From Tigriopus japonicus (Eukaryota > Arthropoda > Copepoda > Harpacticoida > Harpacticidae), in contig CM021316.1 in the NCBI GenBank assembly GCA_010645155.1, forward strand, positions 1,416,612-1,480,611: 64,000 nucleotides of DNA, written 5' to 3'. Positions 50,701-60,740 of the stretch are shown here, piece after piece; position 1 is the stretch's first letter; every line of letters starts with the position of its first letter. The notes beneath the pieces are model-generated. The model saw only the letters and a list, made by a program, of their open reading frames with translations. It was not told the origin of the DNA and made no database searches. Position numbers and translations under genes: made by a program.

Positions 50701-53700
50701 ATCTTGGCCTGAACTGCTTCAAACCACAACACAAACCAGGCGTTGATATGCTCGAAACTACGGAGAAATCAAAGAATTTGTTCGTTTAAAAATCAACGCA
50801 AATTTTGTCTTCTGGTATTCAATCCGATTTTTCTTTGCTCAATCTTTAAGGACTACAATCAAGCCTATAGAAAATTTAATTTGGTAGCTATCTTAGCGCC
50901 TTCCTGCGATGAATTCTCAAGAAACAAGAGCTCTCTTTTGAGATTAATTTAAAACAAACGAACTGTCACAGAAATTACCAATAAATTGGCGGTCACAATG
51001 ACGTAACGCGCACAAATCAGTTTTTACCCTTACATCAAAGATTTAAAAAAAGAGGTTGCGTTGTTACGTTTCATCCATTTCCGCAGAGATTCAGGGTGCC
51101 CCTTTCCTAATCCAACTTACCTGATGATCCGCCCACTAAATGAACTCCACCACTTCCAGCAATATCCACGGCTCCCATATTCTTCAGAAACCCATGTTGA
51201 CCCCATAACCAACCCGCTGGGAAGCAATACACCACGGTATTCACCAAGGAGAACAAGCAATAGGCATAAAAATTGCATCTACTTACAAATGTCACACGTT
51301 ATTTTCTGTTATAACAATACCAAATATGAAATCAGTTACCTTTCTGCAATGCCACCCGAAACAATGGTTGTAGCTGTGGTGGCAAAGGATAATTGAAACA
51401 AAAATGTCGTAAAAACCGGTCCAATTGCTTTGCCCTCGGCATTGACAAACCTGAAATACAAATGCAACTTTTGGTCACGCTTTCTGTTTTGAAAATTGGC
51501 CCATCATTTCAAACATTTAGACTCAATGCAAATAAGAAAATGGCCCAAGTTAAAAAACGACGTAAAATCCATATTTCAAATCCAAATCCGGATTTTGAAA
51601 GTGCTCTGCAATCTTTGATTGAGCTCAATTCTAATGATTCATTGATTGTCAAAAAATATGAGCAATGTTTGTCTTCTCTGAAAAAATATCCCTTGAAATT
51701 GAATAATTTAAATCATTGTAAAATATTGGCTGGTTTCGACAAATCTGTTATTGACGCTATGAAAATTCACTTGAACACTCCTAAATCCACATTATCGCCC
51801 ATTCGGTAATAAACATAGCCTATATTTGATGAAATGCAATATTTTTAATTTTAAAAAATCTGTTCCAGATCAAAACATCCTGAAATTTGGACGGAAAAAT
51901 CTTCACCAAGCTCAAATTTTGATTCACCTAAAAGGTAAAGTATATTTATTGAAATTCATTGGAAGTAGAGTCAGTTTAAATATAAATATTAAATTGAAAT
52001 CTTTTTTGGTTCAAACTAGAAGTAAATCATTAGATCTGAATTACAAATGGGAGCTCTTAGAAATGGTGATTTACAGTCAAAAGTGAAAAAAAAGAATACT
52101 TGCAATGATTTCGGTCACTAATAACATGAATGACTCTAATATTGAGTTATTTAGTTAAGAAAAGAAACGTTATGTACATAAAAAAGAGATTGATCAGGCG
52201 AGTATTCAAAAGATTGATCGAGGGAGTATTCTTTCAAACAAATATCGAATATTATTACATATTACTTTAACTGCTTTTGAATTTTACAACTAGTAGTTTG
52301 TAATTCTGTCTCCTTTTGAATTGCACATTTTTCAGAGAATCTGTGGAACAAGATCCGGATATGGAATGCCCCCAAACATCATCTATTCAAAAAGTGTCCG
52401 AAGATGCCCAAAAAGCCAAGTAATCTCATTAAAATTGGCTATTTCCTTTTTTTCTTCATGCTCTAATCAATATTATTCCATAGTTCTGAAGAAGATGAGT
52501 GTGATCCAGATCTGGTTTTAGCTCGTCAATTATCTCAGGAATGGAATAACGATGCTGAAATTGATTTCAATCGGCAAAAACAAGAAGAAGAGGATCGATT
52601 ATTGGCCTTGAAATTGAATCAGGAAAACTATCTCAATCGATCTTGGTCAGCGCCCAATCCTGTTTCCTCCCAATTTGATGTAGATTTCGATTTGGAACTC
52701 ACTTCCAAAAGAGTTTCTGGAGTGGTTGGCACTTTTCGAATGCCTTTGATCAATCCCAATGAGGTTGAAATCACACCACCACCACCAACTTCGGTAAAAA
52801 ATGCTGTCAAAATGCAAAATGCCCGCGCGAAATTATTTTCTCAGGTAACAGTTCGCTCCAGTTTTGGGTTGAATTTCATAAATAATTCTTACAACAACCC
52901 TTTTAGGATCCAATTTTGAGACATGGAAATGAGAATGAGTTTGACCTTAGTGATGGTAACGATTCACTTATGGCCAAAATTGGACAGATGACCTCCATTT
53001 CTAAACCCCAAAAAGATTCAGGAGAAGTAAGATGAGGATATCCAAGTGAAGGTCTATTTTTGGTAGTGTTTTTCTACCGTTTTAGGAAAGGAAATTACAC
53101 TCCATTAGTGACAGTGACGAGGAAGGCGAGCCTGTCATTTCACCTCCCAAACCCTCCATCTCCAAAAAGTCGAGGAAAAATGTAAAAGTGGCCAAAGAGG
53201 CGCCAAAACGAAAATGCTCCTCTAAGAAGAAAGCCGGAGTGGAATTCATCCAAGAGCATGAAATTCCACAATGGGTCACGGATCTCAGATGCTCTCAATT
53301 AGAAGAAGAGGAAGTTGTTGGGGATCAACTTCAATCCGAGTTCACCCTTCTCCCAGGAGAATATGAGATAGTGTTAATTGTGGACTTTGCTGAAGTGGTC
53401 ACGGGTGGTGGAGGTACAAAGGCCAGAGGAGGATCAGCATCCAACAAGAAACCCAATGCTTTGAAAGAGCTCACTGCTAATGGGGTGAGTCATCCACTAA
53501 AGTCTTTGAAATAGAGTGAGGATTCAAAAGTTTCAACTATTAGCTTTAAAATAACTAATTTTGGATTGTTTTGGCCCGAAAGCACGGTTTTGTTTTACAG
53601 CTTATTTTCACATTTTCCACAAATTGTACAAGGAAATACTATTTTTGCGTTTTCAGCCCCACAAAAAAAATGTTTCTTTGAAATTTAAATCCGACCTAAG

Positions 53701-55962
53701 AAAGAAAAATAGGTGAAAGAAAGAGTCCAAAAATATTTTGACCTTAAAAATGTCCAAATTATTTTGGCCTTAAAAATCAAAAGCAGAGAAACGCCGCTTG
53801 AAGATTAAAAACGATGTATATTGTAAAGATAACTTTTTTTTGCATTTTTATACTTTTTCCGCCCTCGTGTTTTGCATTAAATATTCGTCTATATACCTTT
53901 CGTCTGTCGATTTCTAATACAAAATAAATGCTCTGAATGTATTTAGTCTATGGTCAACAGCAAACATAGTCTTAAAAGGTCCTTTAAGCGACAGTCGATT
54001 GTGAGGTTACAATTATAAGATTGGGAGGTCAAACTACTAGAAAAAAAAACAAATCAATGTAATCTGACGCGAATTGCTCCTTTTGTCCCACCCTCCCATA
54101 TCTCTATTTGACCGTGTTCATTGTCTAGGTTACCCATGAGACTCGGAAATTGCATGTGGGCGACTTCATTTGGATCGCCAAAGAAAAAGTGGCCGTTAAT
54201 CCCTCTCGTCTAAGACAAAGAGAGCCCAAAGAACTTGTTTTGCCTTACATTGTGGAACGGAAACGCTTGGATGATCTCAAAAATTCCATCATTGACGGTC
54301 GTTATAAAGAGCAAAAGATGCGATTAAGGGAATGCGGATTGCCCTATCGATGGTATCTGGTAGAGGAGTTCAACAAGAAGATGAAATATTGGGCCAATGG
54401 ACCTAATGGCCAAAAATTTAATTTGCAAGCTCTTGAACAAGCTGTAGCTTCAACCTCCGCCATCGAAGGGTGAGTGTTTTATTTGCTCGTTTTGCATTGC
54501 AAAGTGTCATTTGAAAAGCTTTTTTTCTACTCATGTGTAAGCTGAGTGGGTCTCTATTTATCTGGGAATCAAAGGGAAAAGCGAAATTTTTGAAGGCTTT
54601 GGTCTTATTCACATTTTTTCTTCTCATTCAAAAGCGTTAGAACTTAACAATTTTTTTGGATAAGGAAGATTTTGGGATTTCTTTTAATCTCAATGGACCA
54701 AAAATTTACGCAAATTTAGAATTCCCTAATTTTGAACATCATCACTTTCTTCTTGGAATATGTTAATACAATTAAGTTGAAGGCTTAAATCTCTAATAGC
54801 TTTGTTGGAAAGTTCCAAATGAGGCATGAGATTTCAACAACAAAAAATGAAAATGACTAAGATTTGAATTACAAAAGAGCGAATGGTGAATATAGCTTAT
54901 AGAATAACAATAATGATAGTAGGAAAAAGATGAAATCAACCAAAGTAAAATAAAGCGAAAAAAGATAAGAGAATACCGATGATTGCAAGAGAGATAAAGG
55001 GTAGAATATTGGTTATCCCCTTGATTTTTGCTCCCAAAACTAAATCTTGAGATTAATAGAACTTGTCTGGCACAATCTCATTTATTTTTGTTTCTCTAAA
55101 ATCATTTTTTTTTTCTCGAACAGGTTCAACATCAAACGAACAGAAGATCTCAAAGAATCCGTCGCCTTTTTAACTCTAACTACCCGATTTCTTCAAAACA
55201 AGTACTCGAACGCCATCTTGCGGAGTTGCACGCACCAAGATCTCCATCTCCATCTTGTCCAAGATGTGGATCACGTTCTTCTCTCTTTCAAGGAGTTCAA
55301 CGACAACTCCAGAAAGAACAAACCCCTAACGATCAAGGATGGATTCACTCGAATCCTTTGTTGTCAACACGGAGTCACTTGGCCCATGGCCACGGCCATT
55401 GCCCATAAATATTCAACATTAGCCAACCTCATGCAAATCTATGACAATTGTCAGAACTCAGAAGAGCGTGAGAATCTGCTCACAGGGATCACTTATGATG
55501 GTGGAAAGCGGATGATCAGTGCTCAAATCTCCAAGATTATTTCTTGGTTGTTCAGTGATGAAGAGTTAAAATAAAGAAATGGACTCACCAATCACCAAAC
55601 CCAAAAAAAGGGTTCGTTCCCGGTCCGGATCCGTAGCTGAGACCATAACCAAATGCCCAATATGTTATCCCACCCAAAACCACATCCACCACATTCTTCA
55701 TCATGATATTGACTTCATTCTTTAATGACACACATCCGGATTCCAACATTCCAAATCCTTGTCGAGACATGAAAAAGCGTTGATTTTTATTTGATATTAA
55801 AGGCTTGGAGTTCATCTTTGATAACTATTTACCTGTTTGCATTGTGAATATGATGAAAGATGAGCATAAGATCCAGGTGGCGTCATCCCAAACCCATCCA
55901 TCATCGTCATCTGGGACGAAATCCGATGCAGCATCCCAGGTATCGTTCACAGTTGAGTTCAT
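41720..55962 (-). CDS. ammonium transporter (Amt family), paralog 2, 9 exons, host of two nested genes
   Basis: A 500-residue paralog of the gene at 28794-39718. Exons, minus strand: 55833-55962 (start MNSTVNDTWDA), 55589-55757, 51340-51450, 51121-51278, 48920-49237, 47540-47671, 43161-43342, 42802-42976 and 41720-41847. Internal exon lengths and phases equal those of paralog 1. It keeps DIAGSGGVHLVGG, MGPRLGRWD, GWMAFNAGSTFG and GATCVHGFGGMWGM, so both pore histidines, the conserved Asp and the pore Phe are intact. The ends differ: an acidic N-terminus (DFVPDDDDGW) and a basic, His-rich tail (VHRHAMTSTRHRRSNK). Intron 2 holds MUS81 on the other strand, and intron 6 holds an ankyrin-repeat gene on the same strand plus mariner and hAT-like debris. 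Confidence 0.96.
42241..42480. mobile_element. 240-bp inverted-repeat element
   Basis: CTTGTGGGCAAATTTAGACA at the left, and its imperfect complement (TGTCTCAATTTGACCACAAG) at the right, extend to inverted arms of about 32 bp. It lies in intron 8 of transporter 2. No target duplication was identified. Confidence 0.65.
43812..43817 (-). terminator. polyadenylation signal of the nested ankyrin gene
   Basis: AATAAA on the minus strand, about 60 bases after the stop codon at 43878 and still upstream of transporter exon 7. The nested transcript could therefore end without touching the host exon. Confidence 0.6.
43878..47192 (-). CDS. secreted ankyrin-repeat protein, nested in transporter 2 intron 6
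   Basis: Three minus-strand exons: 47144-47192, 46790-47069 and 43878-44283. Junctions are GT-AG and phases agree (1,2), giving 244 residues. The protein starts with a short signal-peptide-like segment (MHKFGLLLSLTTLLG). It then consists almost wholly of about six ankyrin repeats, for example NGLTLLHAAAMGGHLALVKF, KWTPLHIASYHGHLGVVRLL, RRTPLHMAALNGHKSVAQVL and NGMTPKAAALSSGNTDLANI. No membrane segment or enzymatic domain follows, so it should be secreted or lumenal, an unusual place for ankyrin repeats. It lies on the same strand as its host gene, wholly within one 4.2-kb intron, so it needs its own promoter and polyadenylation site. Partner and role are unknown. Confidence 0.9.
44879..45370. 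mobile_element. 492-bp hAT-like MITE related to the 4.2-kb element, 8-bp target duplication
   Basis: The ends are TAGAGGGCTAACAGAGAAAT and its complement, extended to GACACTCC inside. It is flanked by GTCACAAC at 44871-44878 and 45371-45378. The ends resemble those of the 4175-bp element at 7540-11714 (TAGAGGGCTAAATGGAGAGA), which makes it a likely short derivative. It is inserted in the mariner remnant and itself contains a copy of the TATA-CCTTTAA MITE at 44942-45164. Confidence 0.88.
44942..45164 (+). mobile_element. 223-bp TATA-CCTTTAA MITE, copy 1
   Basis: Begins TATAGAGTCCTTTAAGCG and ends TTAAAGGACCGTATA, an imperfect inverted repeat with TA at the borders, as in mariner-type insertions. 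Inside it carries two GTGACC(A/T)CCCAGTC blocks. Similar copies are at 45397-45615, 49336-49787 and 53968-54040. Confidence 0.75.
45397..45615 (+). mobile_element. 219-bp TATA-CCTTTAA MITE, copy 2
   Basis: Same ends and interior as copy 1 (TATAGAGTCCTTTAATGG to TTAAAGGGCCGTATA). It splits the C-terminal coding part of the mariner remnant, whose frame resumes directly after it. Confidence 0.78.
46384..46620 (+). mobile_element. hAT-like MITE of the CAGGGGTCGGCAA family, copy 2
   Basis: Starts CAGGGGTCGGCAACGG and ends GGTTGCCAACCTCTG. The GGCCCAC-rich interior is in the same orientation as the copy at 49788-50036. It is diverged and has no clear target duplication. Confidence 0.75.
48040..48345 (+). 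pseudogene. LINE ORF C-terminal fragment, uninterrupted copy
   Basis: Reads MKSSSPLYRAPSLFNLLPIS, FKAGLDKFLNTIPDKPTIQG and SNSLVDKMSYK. It is the same LINE tail as 7495-7539 plus 11715-11945, but without the 4.2-kb insertion, so it records the empty site. It lies in intron 5 of transporter 2, antisense to it. Confidence 0.82.
48410..48720 (-). repeat. dispersed repeat (family C), copy 2
   Basis: Partner of 36215-36500, with the same order of blocks (ATGCCTTCTGAAAC, GTACTGAAGAGA, GACGTTCGATTGAGCTGAA). It lies in intron 5 of transporter 2. Confidence 0.6.
49336..49787 (-). mobile_element. TATA-CCTTTAA MITE, copy 3, inverted and interrupted
   Basis: The complement of copies 1 and 2 is recognisable at 49336-49400 (ACTGGGAGGTCAC twice) and at 49660-49787 (GACACAAACGTTTGAC-like, then GGTTGCGCTTAA). 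About 260 bp of other sequence lies between the two parts. The outer end is abutted by the hAT-like MITE at 49788. It lies in intron 4 of transporter 2. Confidence 0.6.
49788..50036 (+). mobile_element. 249-bp hAT-like MITE of the CAGGGGTCGGCAA family, copy 3
   Basis: The best preserved copy: CAGGGGTCGGCAA at the left and TTACCGACCCCTG at the right, with GGCCCAC blocks inside. It has the same length as copy 1 at 5708-5956 in inverse orientation. It is inserted at the end of an older MITE; a target duplication is not visible because the far flank does not continue that MITE. Confidence 0.8.
51540..55574 (+). CDS. MUS81: crossover junction endonuclease MUS81, 7 exons, nested antisense in transporter 2 intron 2
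   Basis: Nuclear structure-specific endonuclease subunit (partner EME1) that cuts 3' flaps, stalled forks and recombination intermediates. Exons, plus strand: 51540-51805, 52336-52419, 52484-52844, 52907-53026, 53086-53484, 54129-54469 and 55124-55574. Junctions are GT-AG and phases agree (2,2,0,0,0,2), giving 673 residues. Residues 5-9 are basic (KKRRK). A helix-hairpin-helix domain lies at about 15-80 (CLSSLKKYPLKLNNLNHCKI). The XPF-type nuclease is at about 365-500, with IVDFAEV (Asp377) and VERKRLDDL (ERK-x3-D signature, 453-459). The C-terminal double helix-hairpin-helix begins at FNIKRTEDLKES. Residues 117-165 carry two MIU-like ubiquitin-binding motifs not expected in MUS81. The winged-helix region is not recognisable. 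The start was chosen for its good context (AAAATGG) and because homology starts just after it. Confidence 0.94.
53515..53745 (+). repeat. dispersed repeat shared with 57440-57670
   Basis: In MUS81 intron 5. It shares the order of blocks GTGAGGATT/GCGAGGATT, TTTTGGCCC, TTATTTTCACA/TTATTTTACAG, TTTTCAG.CCC and CCGACCT(A/T)A with 57440-57670. It is an old, low-identity copy. Confidence 0.4.
53968..54040 (+). mobile_element. fragment of the TATA-CCTTTAA MITE
   Basis: GGTCCTTTAAGCGACAG, then GATTGGGAGGTCA, recalls both ends of the 220-bp MITE with the middle deleted. It lies in MUS81 intron 5. Confidence 0.45.
55570..55575 (+). terminator. polyadenylation signal overlapping the MUS81 stop codon
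   Basis: AATAAA spans the TAA stop codon (55572-55574). Cleavage 10-30 bases downstream would fall inside, or at the border of, transporter 2 exon 2 (55589-55757) on the other strand. Confidence 0.6.
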
Positions 55963-58649
55963 GGTCTACTGAAGAAAACAGATGAGCTATCCATCGAATC
56001 CATCAAAAATCGGTTCCAGAAGAAATGGCATTAAAGATTTACATGTTATTGAAGAGGGATGATGGAGCTCAATGGTTGTTTCTCATAAATGGCCACACGG
56101 TGTTGGTGTGAGGTGGAAAAGTCATTTTTGATTTCCAAAGATATTGAAGCCAGTTTTGAAGGGTAAAGCAAGTTTTTTTTTTTTTTTATTGCAGTGATAA
56201 AGTCGCGGGCTTAAAAACGAAATGTTATGTCACTTGTTACTAGGATTGTTAAAATGATGCTAAAAAGCAGGACGGGAGTTACGGGGTTGAAAACTTCACT
56301 CACATAGAGTGACGAAATACGACACCTGGTGGTAGTTATTTTTAAACATGGGCGTGCAATGCTAGAGAAAATGGGCTACTATGGACAGGGTTGCTTCAAT
56401 CCCGCCCGGTTGACATTAAACCCTCTTTATGTGACTTAAATTCAGAACTCGTGGAACCTGACATACAAAATTTAAAACTCTTGAGGAAGATATAAATTAA
56501 AGGGATATGCTATAAATAGGGTTCGAATTACGTTACTCTTTTTTGGCTACACGTTGCAAGCTTTAAGCCCTAAAGTTGTAATATTTTGTTAAAGTTGCAC
56601 TCAATGCGACGGAGGTTGCTAACAGCTGCCATTTTCTGGCTTTAAAATGTTACTTGTCCAAATTGTTACTTGGCCAAATATGTGTCTCAATTCTGGACAG
56701 TTTTTATCGCAAATTTGTCTTTTTTGAACCTTAGGCTTCCTTAGGAACATAGTTTTGCTTTACACAAATTATTCTTGAATTCAAAAAGACATTAATTTTT
56801 TGAAAAGGTACTGTGCAAGTGCATGTAAAACAGTGCGTGTAATTCAAATAATTTCCCCGCAGGATTTAAGTAATTGAGACATTATTTAACAAAGATATAG
56901 TCGTACGTCAGAAGATTTTAAGAGCATCATGATTTTTCTTATTGAAAGTCTTTACAGATTTAAAATGTCGACTTTTAAACTTTCAAAAGTCAGTAATCTT
57001 TTACAACTACGGTAAAGGGAGACTCAACCAAACGATGGAGTCAAAAGCTACGTGTCTTTGAAATTTAAGCAATCATAGACGGGAAATGAACTCATATTAC
57101 CTCTTTTTGCAAGATCCCTTGTTGCAACAACAATCTTTATACATTCAACCCATAATACATATATAAACATTGGTTTTACCCGTGAACTACCTAACAGAAT
57201 TGAAAGAAACACGCGGTATTGCATTTACCCTTGAAAACTAGCCTGAAAAGCCATAATGATTAAAGAATAACCTCTCAAGCTCAAAATAACACCGTGGCTA
57301 GGCAAAGATAAAATTTTTAGAGACCTATGCACATGAGTTGAAAAAGCCCTTCAACAGTGTGCATTTGAGGTGGAGAAGTCAACCTTTTTTATTTAAAAAA
57401 CATTCTTAAAAAAAATTGTAACACTTCAGTTAACTCATGAATAGAGCGAGGATTAAAAAGTTTTTATTTCAAGTTTTTGAAAAACCTTTTTGGCCGTTTT
57501 GGCCCCCAATTTTTTTGTGGATTTAGAACTTAATTTGCACTTATTTTACAGAAATTTTAAGCAAAAAAACTTTTTTTACATTTTCAGACCCAAAAAAACT
57601 TGTTTTGGAGTTTCAACCCGACCTTAATAAACGGTTGTCATTTTTTTCTTGGTGAAAGAACGTGGACAAAAAATTTATCAATAAATCGAGAACAAAAATA
57701 GCGCAAAACAATTTTGCCCTATTAAGTGACAAATGGAAAAGAAGAAACTTTTTTTTGGACATTTTTTGTGAAAACATTTTCTTTTTTTCCATTTTTTTCT
57801 AAAAAAAATAGACTTTTTTGGCTATATCTCTAACTCAAAAACCTTTTTTTTTGACATTTTTCTCAACTTTGTGCATCCTCTACTCATGAAGTTCTCAAAC
57901 TTAAAAAACTGGCATCAAAATGGAAAGTAATTTTTGAATGTGGATTAAATTGCATGAACCTGTTGAAAAGAATAACAATAAAAAAAAATGTACGTTAACG
58001 TATGTTGGAAAGGGCAAAAATGTGTTAAATTATGTTGAAGAGGCTGAAATTTGCATAAAATACGTTTTATTCGGACTCTAATGATTACGTGCTTGCTTGA
58101 CTTGATTTTAAGGGTCATGGAATGTTTTGGTCCTCTTGGCTTTAATTCTCTATGATGACGAATGGAATCAATTTTGAAGGTTAGACAACAAATCAAATTC
58201 TTCGTTTTCAGTTCAAACAACATGAATGATTTATTTCTAAGATCAGAACGCAGATTTAGGTGATACGTTGCATTTACCAATGCCTGTAAAATAGTTACTC
58301 CACAATAAATGTGAAGCAAATGTTCAGCAATTATTAAACTTTCATTTTAAGCCTGAAGGCAATTTTTTGGGGGTAGTTTTAACATATTAGACCCATATTT
58401 TAAACATGCTCATAAATTATTTGTGAAATCGTTATTCCTAGATCTGTTGATTTGCTACTACTGTTTACTTCTATGATTGATTAAAAGTCCAAAAAGCAAA
58501 AAAGGACGCTTCTTTCCAATTCAGCCATTCAACAAATTTGAAGAAGTAGAACGGCAGTAATGTTGGTTGCTGACTATATAATGGGGTGACCAGGGCTCCT
58601 TGTTCCCTCATTGTCATAACGAGTCAAAATAGTAAATAATATTACCGAC
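55963..58649. other. intergenic, AT-rich
   Basis: Upstream of transporter 2 and downstream of the F-box-like gene. It contains long A/T runs and the repeat block at 57440-57670. A 124-codon open frame on the minus strand at 57945-58319 looks like chance. No gene is recognised. Confidence 0.4.
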
Positions 58650-59007
58650 AGAAGCTCTTGTGAGAGAAGCGCCGTCATAACACTAGATCCAGCGGCTTTA
58701 TCATGAAGCTTTAAAAAATCCAAACACACCGGGAAGTGCAAGAGAAAAAAATACAGCAAATAGGAGACTTTGACCGGAAAATATCCATGGAAGGGCTGGA
58801 ATCCATCTTATTTTATGATCCAATGACTGGATCAACCTTTATTGGCATGATCTATGTAAACTGATCGCAAAATCGACTTTCGTTATAACTTGAATCTTGA
58901 AACTTGAAACCATCAATCAGATGGTGGCAACAACAACGGCAAACATTTGAAGCTTTGAAAAAGCCAAACGACGTGACTGTGTCGACGCTTCTTTCCCACG
59001 AGCTTCT
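58650..59007 (+). mobile_element. inverted-repeat element (family D), short copy, 358 bp
   Basis: Begins AGAAGCTCTTGTGAGAGAAG and ends TTCTTTCCCACGAGCTTCTT. It shares interior blocks with 40555-41118, including GATCCAATGACTGGATCAA, in the same order and orientation, but lacks about 200 bp of the middle. Confidence 0.7.
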
Positions 59008-59477
59008 TTAATATTACCCAAGTCATATTTGAAATACTTATTTTTGAAAAACTATTTTTAAATTATCTTCACAACACTAAGTTAGGCATTCCTTTGTAAG
59101 TTTTCCTTTGTAAGTTTAAGAAAGACTACTGAACAGGTGTGTTTTTGCCATCAAATTCTACCAACTGTAATTCTAATGGACTTCGAGCCGGCAGTGTTGC
59201 CATATTTTAATGAAAGATTAAGTCTCTTGCCTTTTGAGAAGTCTACTTTTAAGAAGCTTTTTGACACTTCAGGTGGAAAATAGCAAAGCCATGTTTTTCT
59301 ACTTTCATTTCGCAAAAAAACTAATCAAGCAGAGGAGGATAAATAAACGACGAAAATAGCTTTCTGGTGGTGGAAAAAAGTGTATTTACAAATTAGAATG
59401 GACTAAGGTCTTTGGCCATTAAAACAGTCGAGAGGGATTGACCACACGGAACAACTTCTATGGAAGAGTCGAGTTTT

Positions 59478-60740
59478 TCATCGCCCAGAATTGAGAGATC
59501 GGTTCAACGCTCGGAATGGTCTCGAAGCGTCGAAATATTTCTTCATTAAGTCTCGCTTATAGTTAATAATGATTAGTTTCATTTTTCCTTCTTCCTCGCA
59601 ATACTTGTGAACGATTTTGAAGTGCTCGAGGTTAGGCTCATTCTCAAGTAAATCATTAATCTGGGAATTATCGGTTTTTACGTTAAGAAATGAGGTTAAA
59701 GGTGGATTCAAAGAAGTGACGGACATAGTGTAGACTGCAAATTTCCGTTCGACTCCCCGTTGCACCACAATGAACAGGAGTTCTGGACCACCATCAACTT
59801 GGTCCAACCACATCCCCAGAATTTCCGACATCCTAAAGTCCAAAGTTGTAAGTGCATCTACACCCTTGGCAGCCGGAGTTTCGATTTGAACGCCCCAAAT
59901 GAGTGGCTGATGACAAGGTACCTCAGGTATATCCCAATTGAGAAAGATATTCACCCGAACCCCTGTCCATTTGCGCTCCCTGGTCGTGATATCTTCTTCA
60001 AAGAGCTCCACATAATTCCCCTCCCGAGTAGCCAAGTCAATGTGGCGAAGGCAGAAACTGAACCAATGCTCGCTCTTTAACACAATCCCAAACCTCTTGC
60101 AAGACTCTATTCCTCTTTCTATCCAGGAGACACGGTCTGTCCGCAGGTCCAGGTACAAAAGATGGCCTTGAATTTGCGTCAGAAGCCGCTCACCGTTGAT
60201 ACGGATGGCAGTCTCAGGACAACACGTCTTTTCGCTACCATTCACCGTGTGCACATGCGTAAATAATGGATACCCTTCGTTGGCCGCCACCATTTCCTTT
60301 CCACATCTTGAAGACCAAATCAAAGGACACGCGATCCCAGCGCCTCGAGCTTCCTTGTGTGGAGAAGTGAACTCTTGGATATTCAACGTTGGTTGAGAGG
60401 TGCGAAAACGGTGGTCCAAGTCTATAATGAATTCCAAGACCTTCTTCATTGTTCTGCTGACCTTGGTGATGATCTTGGGATGGCAATCCTCTCCACTGTC
60501 TTGGGAAGACAGAGCCATCTCGTACCCTTGGAGGGGGTGGGTATGGCCATACCGTCGAAAGCACATGACCTTGACCGAGGGCGTGGGATGCAACACATCT
60601 TCCACCAAACTGGGCTCAAAAAACAGGCTAACAGCCTGGTCCATGCCGGTCGACACTTTCTTCAGTGTGATTAAATCCGTGTCAGACAGGAAACCAAAGA
60701 TGCGTCCTTGTGTGAGGAGAGGAATGGCGAAAAAGTCCAT
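59478..60740 (-). CDS. F-box-like protein, about 420 aa
   Basis: A long uninterrupted minus-strand frame, GC-rich compared with its flanks. The start is placed at MDFFAIPLLTQGRIFGF (60740), because a strong acceptor (TTTCTTTCTTCTAG) lies just upstream at about 60761 and the frame further upstream looks non-coding; the first codons could instead continue from an upstream exon. Residues 6-40 fit an F-box (IPLLTQGRIFGFLSDTDLIT then LKKVSTGMDQAV). If so, it would act as a substrate adaptor of an SCF ubiquitin ligase; the remainder (about 340 residues, with LLYLDLRTDRVSWIERG and FNLIIINYKRD-like strands) has no repeat type that I can name. It is probably from a lineage-specific family. No polyadenylation signal was found close by. 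Confidence 0.6.
   Translation of the reverse strand: MDFFAIPLLTQGRIFGFLSDTDLITLKKVSTGMDQAVSLFFEPSLVEDVLHPTPSVKVMCFRRYGHTHPLQGYEMALSSQDSGEDCHPKIITKVSRTMKKVLEFIIDLDHRFRTSQPTLNIQEFTSPHKEARGAGIACPLIWSSRCGKEMVAANEGYPLFTHVHTVNGSEKTCCPETAIRINGERLLTQIQGHLLYLDLRTDRVSWIERGIESCKRFGIVLKSEHWFSFCLRHIDLATREGNYVELFEEDITTRERKWTGVRVNIFLNWDIPEVPCHQPLIWGVQIETPAAKGVDALTTLDFRMSEILGMWLDQVDGGPELLFIVVQRGVERKFAVYTMSVTSLNPPLTSFLNVKTDNSQINDLLENEPNLEHFKIVHKYCEEEGKMKLIIINYKRDLMKKYFDASRPFRALNRSLNSGR

Noticed and set aside
51826..52086. 86-codon plus-strand open frame in MUS81 intron 1
   Set aside because: MUS81 exons 1 and 2 join in phase without it, and it has no acceptor/donor pair keeping the frame.
57945..58319. 124-codon minus-strand open frame
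   Set aside because: Low-complexity, Lys/His/Phe-rich translation of AT-rich DNA, with no domain and no gene-like context.
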